Assembly (NCBI GenBank): GCA_028714995.1
Contig: JAQTLI010000135.1
Coordinates: 1 to 7,327, forward strand
Direction of reading: 5' to 3'
Origin: Methylobacter sp.
GTDB taxonomy: Bacteria; Pseudomonadota; Gammaproteobacteria; Methylococcales; Methylomonadaceae
DNA length: 7,327 nt
Shown here: one piece after another, positions 1 through 5,754 of the stretch
Layout of the letters: each line of letters opens with the position of its first letter
Numbering within the stretch: position 1 is the first letter of the stretch
Notes under the pieces: generated by a model
Database searches by the model: none
Told to the model about the DNA's origin: nothing
What the model saw: the letters and a program-made list of their open reading frames with translations, nothing else
Translations under genes and position numbers: made by a program

Positions 1-2
1 TT

Positions 3-485
3 ATCAGACCTGGGATGAATATTATTGACATGTGGGCGGTTCCGGGCGGATGGTCCCAGCGTGCACAGCAGATTATTAGCAAAAAAGTCGAGGTTATCGC
101 TTTGGATATTTTGCCGATGGATCCACTTGAGGGCGTTGATTTTATACAGGGAGACTTTCGTGAACAGGCCGTGATGGATCAATTGTATGCTGTTCTTGAC
201 GGTGCTCCGATCAATCTGGTGATGTCAGATATGGCGCCGAATATGAGTGGCAATAAGGGAGTTGATCAACCGCGTTCTATTTATTTGGGGGAATTGGCTC
301 TAGATACGGCAAAGACTGTCTTGTCAAAAGATGGTATCTTTCTGGTTAAATTATTTCACGGGGAAGGTTTTGAGGGGTTTCATAAGGAAGTTCAACAATT
401 CTTTTCAAAAGTAGTCATTAGAAAGCCTAAAGCATCAAGACCCAGAAGCAATGAAGTTTATATTTTGGCCAAAGGGTTTAAATAA
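3..485 (+). CDS. rlmE: RlmE (FtsJ/RrmJ), 23S rRNA 2'-O-ribose methyltransferase, 5'-truncated by window edge
   Basis: This enzyme methylates the 2'-OH of U2552 in the 23S rRNA A-loop on the large ribosomal subunit, using S-adenosylmethionine. The reading frame is open from base 3, and the residues before the first in-window Met (IRPG, then M at base 15) match the family, so Met15 is an internal residue and about 50 N-terminal residues lie outside the window. Numbering from that Met, the family landmarks are PGGWSQ (10-15), GVDFIQGDF (40-48), MSDMAPNMSG (70-79), LVKLFHGEGF (110-119) and NEVYILA (146-152). The expected catalytic Asp72, Lys112 and Glu147 are present, as is the SAM-site Asp47. 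One oddity is motif I, which reads DMWAVPGG instead of the usual DLGAAPGG. ftsH follows 170 bases downstream in the usual gammaproteobacterial order. Identification is secure; whether this copy is fully active is less certain because of motif I. Confidence 0.95.
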   Translation: MRPGMNIIDMWAVPGGWSQRAQQIISKKVEVIALDILPMDPLEGVDFIQGDFREQAVMDQLYAVLDGAPINLVMSDMAPNMSGNKGVDQPRSIYLGELALDTAKTVLSKDGIFLVKLFHGEGFEGFHKEVQQFFSKVVIRKPKASRPRSNEVYILAKGFK

Positions 486-582
486 TCTTTTGTAGTCCCA
501 ATATTTGTAATATGAGGGAATTACTGGGTATGATGAAGTTGTATTTTTCATGCGCAAGTGAATTCCAGATAAATAACGGCAG

Positions 583-602
583 TCAGGAAAGTTAACTCCT
601 GA
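583..602. repeat. Inverted repeat overlapping the ftsH promoter
   Basis: Perfect 6-base arms TCAGGA (583-588) and TCCTGA (597-602) flank an 8-base spacer that contains the palindrome GTTAAC. The right arm overlaps the TG of an extended -10 element, so the repeat covers the spacer and upstream part of the likely ftsH promoter. That is where a repressor or activator operator would sit. No T-run follows directly, so it is unlikely to be the rlmE terminator. The binding protein, if any, is unknown. Confidence 0.5.
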
Positions 603-608
603 TATAAT
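600..608 (+). promoter_or_regulatory. Extended -10 promoter, probable ftsH promoter
   Basis: TGATATAAT is a perfect extended -10 (TGN plus TATAAT). No good -35 hexamer is visible 16-18 bases upstream, which is typical of extended -10 promoters. Transcription would start near base 615, giving a leader of about 40 bases before the ftsH start. ftsH could also be read through from rlmE, as no clear terminator separates them. No sigma-32-type promoter was recognised here. Confidence 0.6.
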
Positions 609-643
609 TACTCAGTTTTTTAACTCGAGAGCCTTTCAGGCCC

Positions 644-658
644 AGGGCGTGTAAATTG
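644..658 (+). promoter_or_regulatory. Ribosome binding site deciding the TTG start of ftsH
   Basis: AGGG at 644-647 lies 8 bases before TTG (656-658) but 17 bases before the in-frame ATG at 665. Spacing therefore favours the TTG start, giving MNDMVKN. The ATG at 665 corresponds to the annotated E. coli start (MAKN). The Shine-Dalgarno match is short, so use of both starts is possible. Confidence 0.55.
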
Positions 659-2596
659 AACGATATGGTAAAAAATATAATCCTATGGGTCGTCATTGCT
701 GTTGTATTGATGTCCGTGTTTAATAATTTTGGCCCGCAAAATGATCGAAGCGATTCATCGATGTCTTATTCGCAATTCATCGAATCAGTGAAAGCAGGCC
801 AGGTTCAGCAGGTGATGATTGATAACAACATCATCAAGGGCAAAATGCAGGGTGGCGAAATATTTAAAACCTACGCGCCTTCAGATCCTCACTTAGTGGA
901 TGATTTGCTGGCAAATGGTGTTGAAATCAAGGCTATTCCGCCTGAGCAGCCTTCCATGCTAATGCAGTTGCTGGTTTCTTTTGGGCCTATGTTGCTACTT
1001 ATAGCTGTTTGGGTTTTCTTTATGCGCCAAATGCAGGGTGGAGCAGGCGGTGGTCGCGGAGCAATGAATTTTGGTAAAAGCAAAGCTCGCATGCTCGAAG
1101 AAGATCAAATCAAAGTCACTTTTGCAGATGTTGCAGGTTGTGACGAAGCTAAAGAAGAAGTCGTCGAAATGGTCGATTTCCTTAAAGATCCTGCGAAATA
1201 CCAGAAATTAGGCGGTAAAATTCCTCGTGGCGCGCTGATGATTGGGCCTCCGGGAACAGGTAAGACCTTGTTGGCTAGAGCTATTGCCGGCGAAGCTAAA
1301 GTGCCATTTTTTACTATTTCCGGTTCGGATTTTGTTGAGATGTTTGTTGGTGTGGGCGCATCCCGTGTTAGGGATATGTTTGAGCAAGCCAAGAAAAATG
1401 CTCCCTGTATTATCTTTATAGATGAGATTGATGCCGTGGGTCGTCAGCGTGGTGCCGGTTTGGGCGGTGGCAATGATGAGCGCGAGCAGACATTAAATCA
1501 GCTGCTGGTTGAAATGGATGGGTTTGAGGGTAACGAAGGCATTATCGTCATTGCAGCTACAAACCGTGCGGATGTGTTGGATAAGGCTTTGTTGCGTCCC
1601 GGACGATTTGATCGTCAAGTAACGGTAGGTCTGCCTGATGTTAGAGGTCGTGAGCAGATTCTTAAAGTTCACATGAAAAAAGTACCCGCAGCTGATGATG
1701 TTGAAGTTAAGTATATAGCTCAAGGCACACCGGGTTTTTCAGGGGCTGATTTGGCTAATTTGATCAACGAAGCTGCATTATTTGCTGCCAGAATGAATAA
1801 GCGCGTGGTCAATATGTCAGATCTTGAAAAAGCCAAGGATAAATTGATCATGGGCGTTGAAAGAACGTCTATGGTGATGAATGAGAAAGAAAAGAAAATG
1901 ACTGCTTACCACGAAGCAGGTCATGCGATAGTAGGCAGGCTGGTTCCTGAGCATGATCCTGTCTACAAGGTGAGTATTATGCCTAGAGGTCGTGCGCTTG
2001 GTATTACCATGTTTTTACCTGAACGCGATCAGTACAGTGCCAGCAAGCAAAAATTGGACAGTATGATTTCCAGTTTATACGGTGGCCGTATTGCAGAAGA
2101 GATTATTTTTGGCCAGGAACAAGTCAGTACCGGTGCCTCTAATGATATTGAGCGCGCTACTGAGTTAGCTAGAAATATGGTGACCAAATGGGGATTTTCT
2201 CAACGACTGGGGCCATTGTCATACAGTGAAGAAGAGGGTGAAGTTTTTCTAGGACGTTCGGTGACGCAGCATAAATCAGTTGCTGAAGAGACCTCTCATA
2301 CTATTGATGAAGAGATTCGCTCTTTTATTGATCGTAACTATGAGCGTGCAGAAACCATTCTGAAAGAAAATATAGATATTTTACATGCCATGTCGGCAGC
2401 GTTGATGAAGTATGAGACTATCGATAAATCTCAAATTGACGATTTGATGTCTCGTAGACCTGTAAGAGATCCTGAGGGTTGGGAAGATGTTCCTCCTTCT
2501 CATTCATCTCATGGAGACGCTGTAACCGATGATGTTAAAGGTAAAGAAGATAATAAAAATGAGAAATCAATCGGTGGAGCTGCTGAGCAAAGTTAA
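656..2596 (+). CDS. ftsH: FtsH, ATP-dependent membrane zinc metalloprotease
   Basis: FtsH is a membrane-anchored hexameric AAA+ protease. In related bacteria it degrades unassembled membrane proteins and short-lived regulators such as LpxC and sigma-32. The 646-residue length is normal. Domains in order: a first membrane segment (about 7-22), a periplasmic loop, a second membrane segment (about 102-122), a glycine-rich linker, then the AAA+ domain with Walker A GPPGTGKT (197-204), pore motif FVGVG (230-234), Walker B IIFIDEID (252-259) and second region of homology with RPGRFDR (314-320). The M41 peptidase domain carries HEAGH (419-423), with Asp497 in STGASNDI as the probable third zinc ligand. 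The acidic, Ser-rich tail after about 610 is variable in the family. A strong terminator follows, so ftsH is probably not co-transcribed with glmM. All key residues are intact. Confidence 0.98.
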   Translation: MNDMVKNIILWVVIAVVLMSVFNNFGPQNDRSDSSMSYSQFIESVKAGQVQQVMIDNNIIKGKMQGGEIFKTYAPSDPHLVDDLLANGVEIKAIPPEQPSMLMQLLVSFGPMLLLIAVWVFFMRQMQGGAGGGRGAMNFGKSKARMLEEDQIKVTFADVAGCDEAKEEVVEMVDFLKDPAKYQKLGGKIPRGALMIGPPGTGKTLLARAIAGEAKVPFFTISGSDFVEMFVGVGASRVRDMFEQAKKNAPCIIFIDEIDAVGRQRGAGLGGGNDEREQTLNQLLVEMDGFEGNEGIIVIAATNRADVLDKALLRPGRFDRQVTVGLPDVRGREQILKVHMKKVPAADDVEVKYIAQGTPGFSGADLANLINEAALFAARMNKRVVNMSDLEKAKDKLIMGVERTSMVMNEKEKKMTAYHEAGHAIVGRLVPEHDPVYKVSIMPRGRALGITMFLPERDQYSASKQKLDSMISSLYGGRIAEEIIFGQEQVSTGASNDIERATELARNMVTKWGFSQRLGPLSYSEEEGEVFLGRSVTQHKSVAEETSHTIDEEIRSFIDRNYERAETILKENIDILHAMSAALMKYETIDKSQIDDLMSRRPVRDPEGWEDVPPSHSSHGDAVTDDVKGKEDNKNEKSIGGAAEQS

Positions 2597-2616
2597 CAGT
2601 TCTCCGGATTAAAACT

Positions 2617-2645
2617 AAAGGAGAGGCTATGCCTCTCCTTTTTTT
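2617..2645 (+). terminator. Intrinsic terminator after ftsH
   Basis: An 11-base perfect stem pairs AAAGGAGAGGC (2617-2627) with GCCTCTCCTTT (2631-2641) around the loop TAT. The 3' arm runs into a tract of seven Ts (2639-2645). It lies about 20 bases after the ftsH stop codon. It separates ftsH from glmM, which implies that glmM has its own promoter. Confidence 0.9.
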
Positions 2646-2684
2646 ATGCAATTTTGAAACAAACTTGAAAAAAACATTTCATTG

Positions 2685-2710
2685 ACAGCAAGGTGTCTTG
2701 CCATTGCTGT
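2685..2710. repeat. Inverted repeat/hairpin upstream of glmM
   Basis: ACAGCAA (2685-2691) and TTGCTGT (2704-2710) form perfect 7-base arms. The stem can extend by GG/CC with one bulged A, leaving a loop of about 7 bases. A smaller alternative hairpin, GCAAG-GTGT-CTTGC, lies inside it. No T-run follows, so it is not a normal intrinsic terminator. The left arm overlaps a TTGACA hexamer (2682-2687) that has no convincing -10 at 16-18 bases. It may be an operator or a leader hairpin for glmM. Confidence 0.45.
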
Positions 2711-2763
2711 AATTCCTAGTAAATAGAGACTATTAAAATATCTGGATACGGAGGCTTGGATTC

Positions 2764-4104
2764 ATGACAAGAAAATATTTTGGAACTGACGGTATCAGGG
2801 GAAAGGTGGGAGAGCCTCCGATAACAGCGGATTTTTTATTAAAGCTGGGTTGGGCCGCTGGTCGGGTGTTTGCCAATGAAGGTCATGGCTTTGTCCTAGT
2901 TGGTAAAGATACCCGTATTTCGGGTTATATGTTTGAGTCAGCTTTGGAGGCAGGATTAACTGCTGCGGGCGTGGATACTCGTTTGCTAGGGCCTATGCCA
3001 ACGCCGGGTATAGCTTACTTAACCCGTACCTTAAGGGCTCGAGCAGGAATTGTCATTAGCGCCTCTCATAACCCTTATTACGATAACGGGGTTAAGTTTT
3101 TTTCAGTGCAAGGTACAAAACTGCCTGATGAAATAGAGAAAAAAATAGAAGAGTATATTGATTCGCCGATGACCACAGTGGATTCATCAAAATTGGGTAA
3201 GGCGAAACGGTTAGTTGATGCTGCCGGTCGCTATATTGAATTTTGCAAGGCCAGTGTACCGACTCGACATGATTTTAGCGGCATGAGGATTGTAATCGAT
3301 TGCGCTCATGGAGCGACTTACCATATAGCTCCGCATGTGTTTAGCGAAGTAGGTGCGGAAGTTGTTACGATAGGTGCTGAACCCGATGGGCTTAATATTA
3401 ATGACGAATGTGGCGCAACTAAACCTGAAAAATTAGCCGCAACAGTCTTATCTTATCGTGCCGATTTAGGTATTGCATTGGACGGCGATGGCGATCGATT
3501 GGTAATGGTTGATCATAAAGGTGAAATCGTAGATGGTGACGAGCTCATTTATATCATTGCTAAATCAAGACAAGATGCAGGGCAGATGTCTGGACCTGTA
3601 GTTGGCACGTTAATGACAAATCTGGGAATGGAACACGGCCTGAAGAAGCTGGGTATAAATTTAATTAGAGCCAAGGTGGGTGACCGGTACGTTATGGAAA
3701 TGCTGGCAAAGCATAAAGGAATTTTGGGAGGAGAGAATTCCGGTCATATCATTTGCCTGGATAAAACGACAACAGGTGATGGCATTATTTCGGCATTGCA
3801 GGTGATGGCTGAAATGCAAAACAGTGGGAAAAATTTGCATGAATTGAAGTCTGGAATGCAAAAATACCCGCAAGTTCTAGTGAATGTAAAAACAAATAAG
3901 AAAATAAACCCTGATGATGATGTGAATATACAAAAGTCAATGAAAGACATTGAGAAAAAGCTGGGTGATACCGGTCGGGTATTACTTAGAGCTTCAGGTA
4001 CTGAACCATTAATTCGCGTTATGGTGGAAGGACAAGATAATGATTTGGTCAAAAGTTACGCAAACCAATTAGCTGGCGATGTTAAGAAAGCAATAGGTGC
4101 TTGA
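2764..4104 (+). CDS. glmM: GlmM, phosphoglucosamine mutase
   Basis: GlmM interconverts glucosamine-6-phosphate and glucosamine-1-phosphate in the cytoplasm, feeding UDP-GlcNAc synthesis for peptidoglycan and LPS. The 446 residues match the family length (about 445). The alpha-D-phosphohexomutase landmarks are all present: N-terminal FGTDGIRG (6-13), the phosphoserine loop SASHNP (99-104) with catalytic Ser101, the Mg-binding loop DGDGDR (240-245), the sugar-binding GGENSGH (322-328) and the C-terminal phosphate-binding loop RASGTEPLIRV (409-419). The start is supported by GGAGG at 2750-2754, 9 bases before the ATG. In many relatives folP precedes glmM directly; here folP is missing and a terminator lies between ftsH and glmM. 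Downstream is a decayed tpiA and then secG. Confidence 0.98.
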   Translation: MTRKYFGTDGIRGKVGEPPITADFLLKLGWAAGRVFANEGHGFVLVGKDTRISGYMFESALEAGLTAAGVDTRLLGPMPTPGIAYLTRTLRARAGIVISASHNPYYDNGVKFFSVQGTKLPDEIEKKIEEYIDSPMTTVDSSKLGKAKRLVDAAGRYIEFCKASVPTRHDFSGMRIVIDCAHGATYHIAPHVFSEVGAEVVTIGAEPDGLNINDECGATKPEKLAATVLSYRADLGIALDGDGDRLVMVDHKGEIVDGDELIYIIAKSRQDAGQMSGPVVGTLMTNLGMEHGLKKLGINLIRAKVGDRYVMEMLAKHKGILGGENSGHIICLDKTTTGDGIISALQVMAEMQNSGKNLHELKSGMQKYPQVLVNVKTNKKINPDDDVNIQKSMKDIEKKLGDTGRVLLRASGTEPLIRVMVEGQDNDLVKSYANQLAGDVKKAIGA

Positions 4105-4129
4105 ACTAAGCGCTGATAGCATATACTAT
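4101..4129 (+). promoter_or_regulatory. Weak candidate sigma-70 promoter at the glmM end
   Basis: TTGAAC (4101-4106) and TACTAT (4124-4129) are 17 bases apart, each matching 4 of 6 consensus bases. The -35 overlaps the glmM stop codon. The site could transcribe the former tpiA and now secG. No terminator is visible after glmM, so read-through from glmM is an equally good source of secG transcription. Confidence 0.3.
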
Positions 4130-4351
4130 ACGTCCTTTTATTCTGGCTGGGCAGTTGTTGTTCAGTGGTAGACAACCAAATTCAGATATTTCATTAGTTT
4201 CCGGTAGTAATTGCTGCTGATGAAGGGTGTTGTTGCAGAAAAAATATAAATCATATGCGGTGGTAGTGCCATGCCGAATATTGAAAGCAGTTTAATTAGG
4301 CGGGACTTCGCTGATGCGGAATCCTTTTTACAGATTTATCATTCGATTTAG
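4128..4351 (+). pseudogene. tpiA: Decayed triosephosphate isomerase gene (tpiA remnant)
   Basis: This gap holds two ends of a tpiA gene, which normally encodes about 250 residues, in its usual place between glmM and secG. At the 5' end, ATA (4128-4130) stands where ATG should be, followed in frame by RPFILAG (4131-4151), which fits the family N-terminus M-R-x-x-L-V-A-G-N-W-K-M. The next codons have drifted (GQLLFSGR for GNWKMNGR). Roughly 180 codons are then missing. The 3' end resumes at 4235: AEKI, a TAA stop (4247), then IICGGS, matching the family's AEKIRIIYGGSV. About 10 codons are lost before PNIESSLI, which matches PDIDGGLI with G-to-A type changes. An extra A (4298) puts GGTSL in another frame, and a lost base after it restores the frame for DAESFLQI and the final TAG (4349-4351). 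Triosephosphate isomerase is a central glycolytic enzyme, so a working copy is expected elsewhere. The alignment is from memory of the family, not computed. Confidence 0.82.
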
Positions 4352-4366
4352 AGTAGTTTAGCTATC

Positions 4367-4753
4367 ATGTATCAGGTAATTATTGTTGTTCATGTGTTGT
4401 TGGGTTTGGGAGTTATTGGATTGGTATTAATCCAGCAAGGCAAAGGTGCTGATGCTGGCGCGGCTTTTGGTACTGGCTCTTCAGGTTCTGTTTTTGGTGC
4501 TCAGGGCGCTGGGTCATTTTTGACACGGGCTACAGCCATTCTGGCAACCTTGTTTTTTACAACTAGCCTGGGACTTGCAGTGTTAAATGGCCAGCAAGGC
4601 CGCCCGCTTGATTTAATGACTACTCCTCAAGTTGAGCAAGATACGCTTGGTATTCCTGAGGTAGATGTAAAGAAAGGTGCTGAGAGCATCCCTTCTGTCC
4701 CAACTGCTCCGTTAGCTACTGAAGCTGAACAGCCAGCTAAAAAAAATAAATAA
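4367..4753 (+). CDS. secG: SecG, Sec translocon subunit
   Basis: SecG joins SecY and SecE in the inner-membrane channel and assists SecA-driven export. The 128 residues begin MYQVIIVVHV, like other SecG proteins. The features are a first membrane segment (about 3-22), the conserved cytoplasmic loop QQGKGAD (23-29) continuing through a Gly/Ser-rich FGTGSSGSVFG stretch (34-44), a second membrane segment (about 54-73) and a variable Pro/Ala/Lys-rich tail ending KKNK. It is slightly longer than E. coli SecG (110), all in the tail. The Shine-Dalgarno signal is poor: only GAG-like bases about 13 nt upstream. This may reflect damage to the upstream tpiA, whose remnant stop codon is 15 bases before the secG ATG and which may once have been translationally coupled. 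tRNA-Leu(GAG) follows, as in E. coli. Confidence 0.96.
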   Translation: MYQVIIVVHVLLGLGVIGLVLIQQGKGADAGAAFGTGSSGSVFGAQGAGSFLTRATAILATLFFTTSLGLAVLNGQQGRPLDLMTTPQVEQDTLGIPEVDVKKGAESIPSVPTAPLATEAEQPAKKNK

Positions 4754-4771
4754 TCTGTTGTTTATACAAAA

Positions 4772-4808
4772 ATAAAGATAGTGTCGATTAATAATTTAGT
4801 ATCTTTAT
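4772..4808. repeat. 9-base inverted repeat in the secG-tRNA-Leu gap
   Basis: ATAAAGATA (4772-4780) and TATCTTTAT (4800-4808) are perfect inverted copies separated by 19 bases. The right arm overlaps a TATAAA hexamer that is the probable -10 of the tRNA gene. It is AT-only apart from one G/C per arm and has no following T-run. An operator is possible, but so is chance in AT-rich DNA. Confidence 0.35.
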
Positions 4809-4811
4809 AAA
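4806..4811 (+). promoter_or_regulatory. Candidate -10 element for tRNA-Leu
   Basis: TATAAA matches 5 of 6 bases of the -10 consensus. It ends 9 bases before the mature tRNA 5' end, so transcription would start at or just before the tRNA with a very short leader. No good -35 is visible at 16-18 bases. Read-through from secG is an alternative source. Confidence 0.35.
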
Positions 4812-4820
4812 TATGTTTTA

Positions 4821-4905
4821 GCCGATGTGGTGAAATTGGTAGACACGCCATCTTGAGGGGGTGGTGACGCAAGTTGTGCCGGTTCAAATCCGGCCATCGG
4901 CACCA
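4821..4905 (+). tRNA. leuU: tRNA-Leu, anticodon GAG
   Basis: The full cloverleaf can be drawn: acceptor GCCGATG (4821-4827) pairs with CATCGGC (4895-4901); the D-arm is GTG/CAC around a loop with GG; the anticodon stem CCATC/GGTGG (4848-4852, 4860-4864) encloses TTGAGGG with anticodon GAG at 4855-4857; the T-arm GCCGG/CCGGC encloses TTCAAAT. The long class II variable arm (4865-4877), with GAC-GCAA-GTT, marks a Leu/Ser-type tRNA. A discriminator A and an encoded CCA (4903-4905) complete the 3' end. It reads CUC and CUU codons. The position after secG matches E. coli leuU. Confidence 0.97.
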
Positions 4906-4911
4906 AATATA

Positions 4912-4948
4912 CCCTGCTAGAGATTTTTTCTTTAGCAGGGTTTTTTTT
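4912..4948 (+). terminator. Intrinsic terminator after tRNA-Leu
   Basis: CCCTGCTAGAGA (4912-4923) pairs with TCTTTAGCAGGG (4929-4940) over 12 positions, including one G-U pair. The loop is TTTTT, and eight Ts (4941-4948) follow. It begins six bases after the encoded CCA. Read on the minus strand it lacks a downstream T-run, so it mainly serves the tRNA rather than the converging membrane-protein gene. Confidence 0.9.
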
Positions 4949-5003
4949 GTTAGAAACATACTGAGGCAATGTTTATTGAAATGTCTCAAATCCCTATCAG
5001 ATT

Positions 5004-5513
5004 TTATGGCTGGTCATCTGCTTGCAGGCAGCTCGATAAAGCAAATTGTAAAATGAAAAGTGTCATTGTAATGGGATATAGCAGGTAATGCTGTTGCAAG
5101 CCAAGACTGGCCATAACACAAAGCATCAGAATCCAGGGTTGAAGCCTGCTCTTGTCAGAAAGAGACTGCATTTGACGTAGTGTTTCGTAATCAATGTTAT
5201 GTCGTTGACCGATAAAAAATAGTGAAACAAATGCTGTCATAAATGCGAAATAAAGTGGATATAGAAAGAATATCGGTGAGTCTTCGTTAAATAACGGTTT
5301 CCAATAAGCAAACCATGCCAGCAACATACTACTGGCAAATATGTCATGCCAAATTTTTGTGGATATTGTTTTGTAAATGATTCTAAAAATACAGATTACC
5401 GCTAATCCTAAGCTGATATAAATAATTAACGGCGATATCAGTCTATTTTGTAGTGGACTCTGGGTTTGAACCATAAAACTTAAGGTGAGGCTAATGGCGA
5501 TAAAAAATGGCAT
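5004..5513 (-). CDS. Unrecognised multi-pass membrane protein
   Basis: I do not recognise this 169-residue protein. It is strongly hydrophobic, with five or six likely membrane segments at about 2-15, 26-46, 57-71, 79-101, 126-139 and 143-161. The only sizeable soluble stretch is the charged loop at about 102-125 (GQRHNIDYETLRQMQSLSDK). A short polar tail ends ADDQP. The length, the alternation of hydrophobic segments with charged loops and the lack of any competing frame make it a plausible real gene. The ATG at 5511-5513 is the earliest possible start, since an in-frame stop lies 15 bases further upstream (5529-5531). The Shine-Dalgarno signal is poor, and Met14 is an alternative start. It converges on tRNA-Leu and diverges from ppsA. 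It occupies a place where some relatives carry other genes (nuo genes, as I recall), so it may be an accessory insertion. No function is assigned. Confidence 0.65.
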   Translation of the reverse strand: MPFFIAISLTLSFMVQTQSPLQNRLISPLIIYISLGLAVICIFRIIYKTISTKIWHDIFASSMLLAWFAYWKPLFNEDSPIFFLYPLYFAFMTAFVSLFFIGQRHNIDYETLRQMQSLSDKSRLQPWILMLCVMASLGLQQHYLLYPITMTLFILQFALSSCLQADDQP

Positions 5514-5729
5514 GGCAGTATGTAGAATTTAGTTGTTGTGAATCAATTGTGTTAGTTTATGGGCATATTAGATATTGTTTATGCACAGATTGATTTTATT
5601 TTGTTAAAGAGTAGGCTGAGACTGTCGCAGGCGTTGTGCATTAAGGTTTAATAATAGTAACCTATTGATTATTATTCACAATAAGTTTCTGTATAAAAAC
5701 ACTACAATTTAACAGGGAGGCAGACATAA

Positions 5730-5739
5730 TCAGGCCTGA
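5730..5739. repeat. 10-base palindrome TCAGGCCTGA
   Basis: This is a perfect palindrome with TCAGG half-sites. The same half-site appears, more widely spaced, in the inverted repeat at the ftsH promoter (583-602). It lies just upstream of a candidate extended -10. It may be an operator; a shared regulator with ftsH is speculative. Confidence 0.3.
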
Positions 5740-5743
5740 GCAG

Positions 5744-5754
5744 TGTTATATAAA
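5744..5754 (+). promoter_or_regulatory. Candidate -10 region for ppsA
   Basis: TGT followed by TATATA (5747-5752) and the overlapping TATAAA (5749-5754) resembles an extended -10. No good -35 is present. A second TATAAA at 5692-5697 is an alternative. Starting here, the leader before ppsA would be about 115 bases long and would include the short reading frame at 5801-5848. Confidence 0.3.

Noticed and set aside
889..1723. Minus-strand open frames inside ftsH
   Set aside because: They lie antisense to highly conserved ftsH coding sequence and have no independent signals.
2662..2680. CTTGAAA upstream of glmM as a heat-shock (sigma-32) -35
   Set aside because: No CCCCAT-like -10 follows at a suitable distance; the run of A and T explains the match.
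4153..4175. TTCAGTGGTAGA resembling a tRNA D-arm
   Set aside because: No acceptor, anticodon or T-arm can be drawn around it, and it falls in the drifted 5' end of the tpiA remnant.
4265..4283. GCCATGCCGAA resembling a conserved piece of 5S rRNA
   Set aside because: Only about 10 bases match and the rest of the 5S sequence is absent. The stretch is explained by the tpiA remnant (GGSAMPNI).
4762..4989. Minus-strand 75-codon open frame
   Set aside because: It runs antisense through tRNA-Leu and its terminator. Its middle part is simply the reverse complement of the tRNA, a common false prediction.
4874..5056. Plus-strand 60-codon open frame
   Set aside because: It starts inside the tRNA variable arm and runs through the terminator hairpin. 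It has no ribosome binding site or protein-like features.
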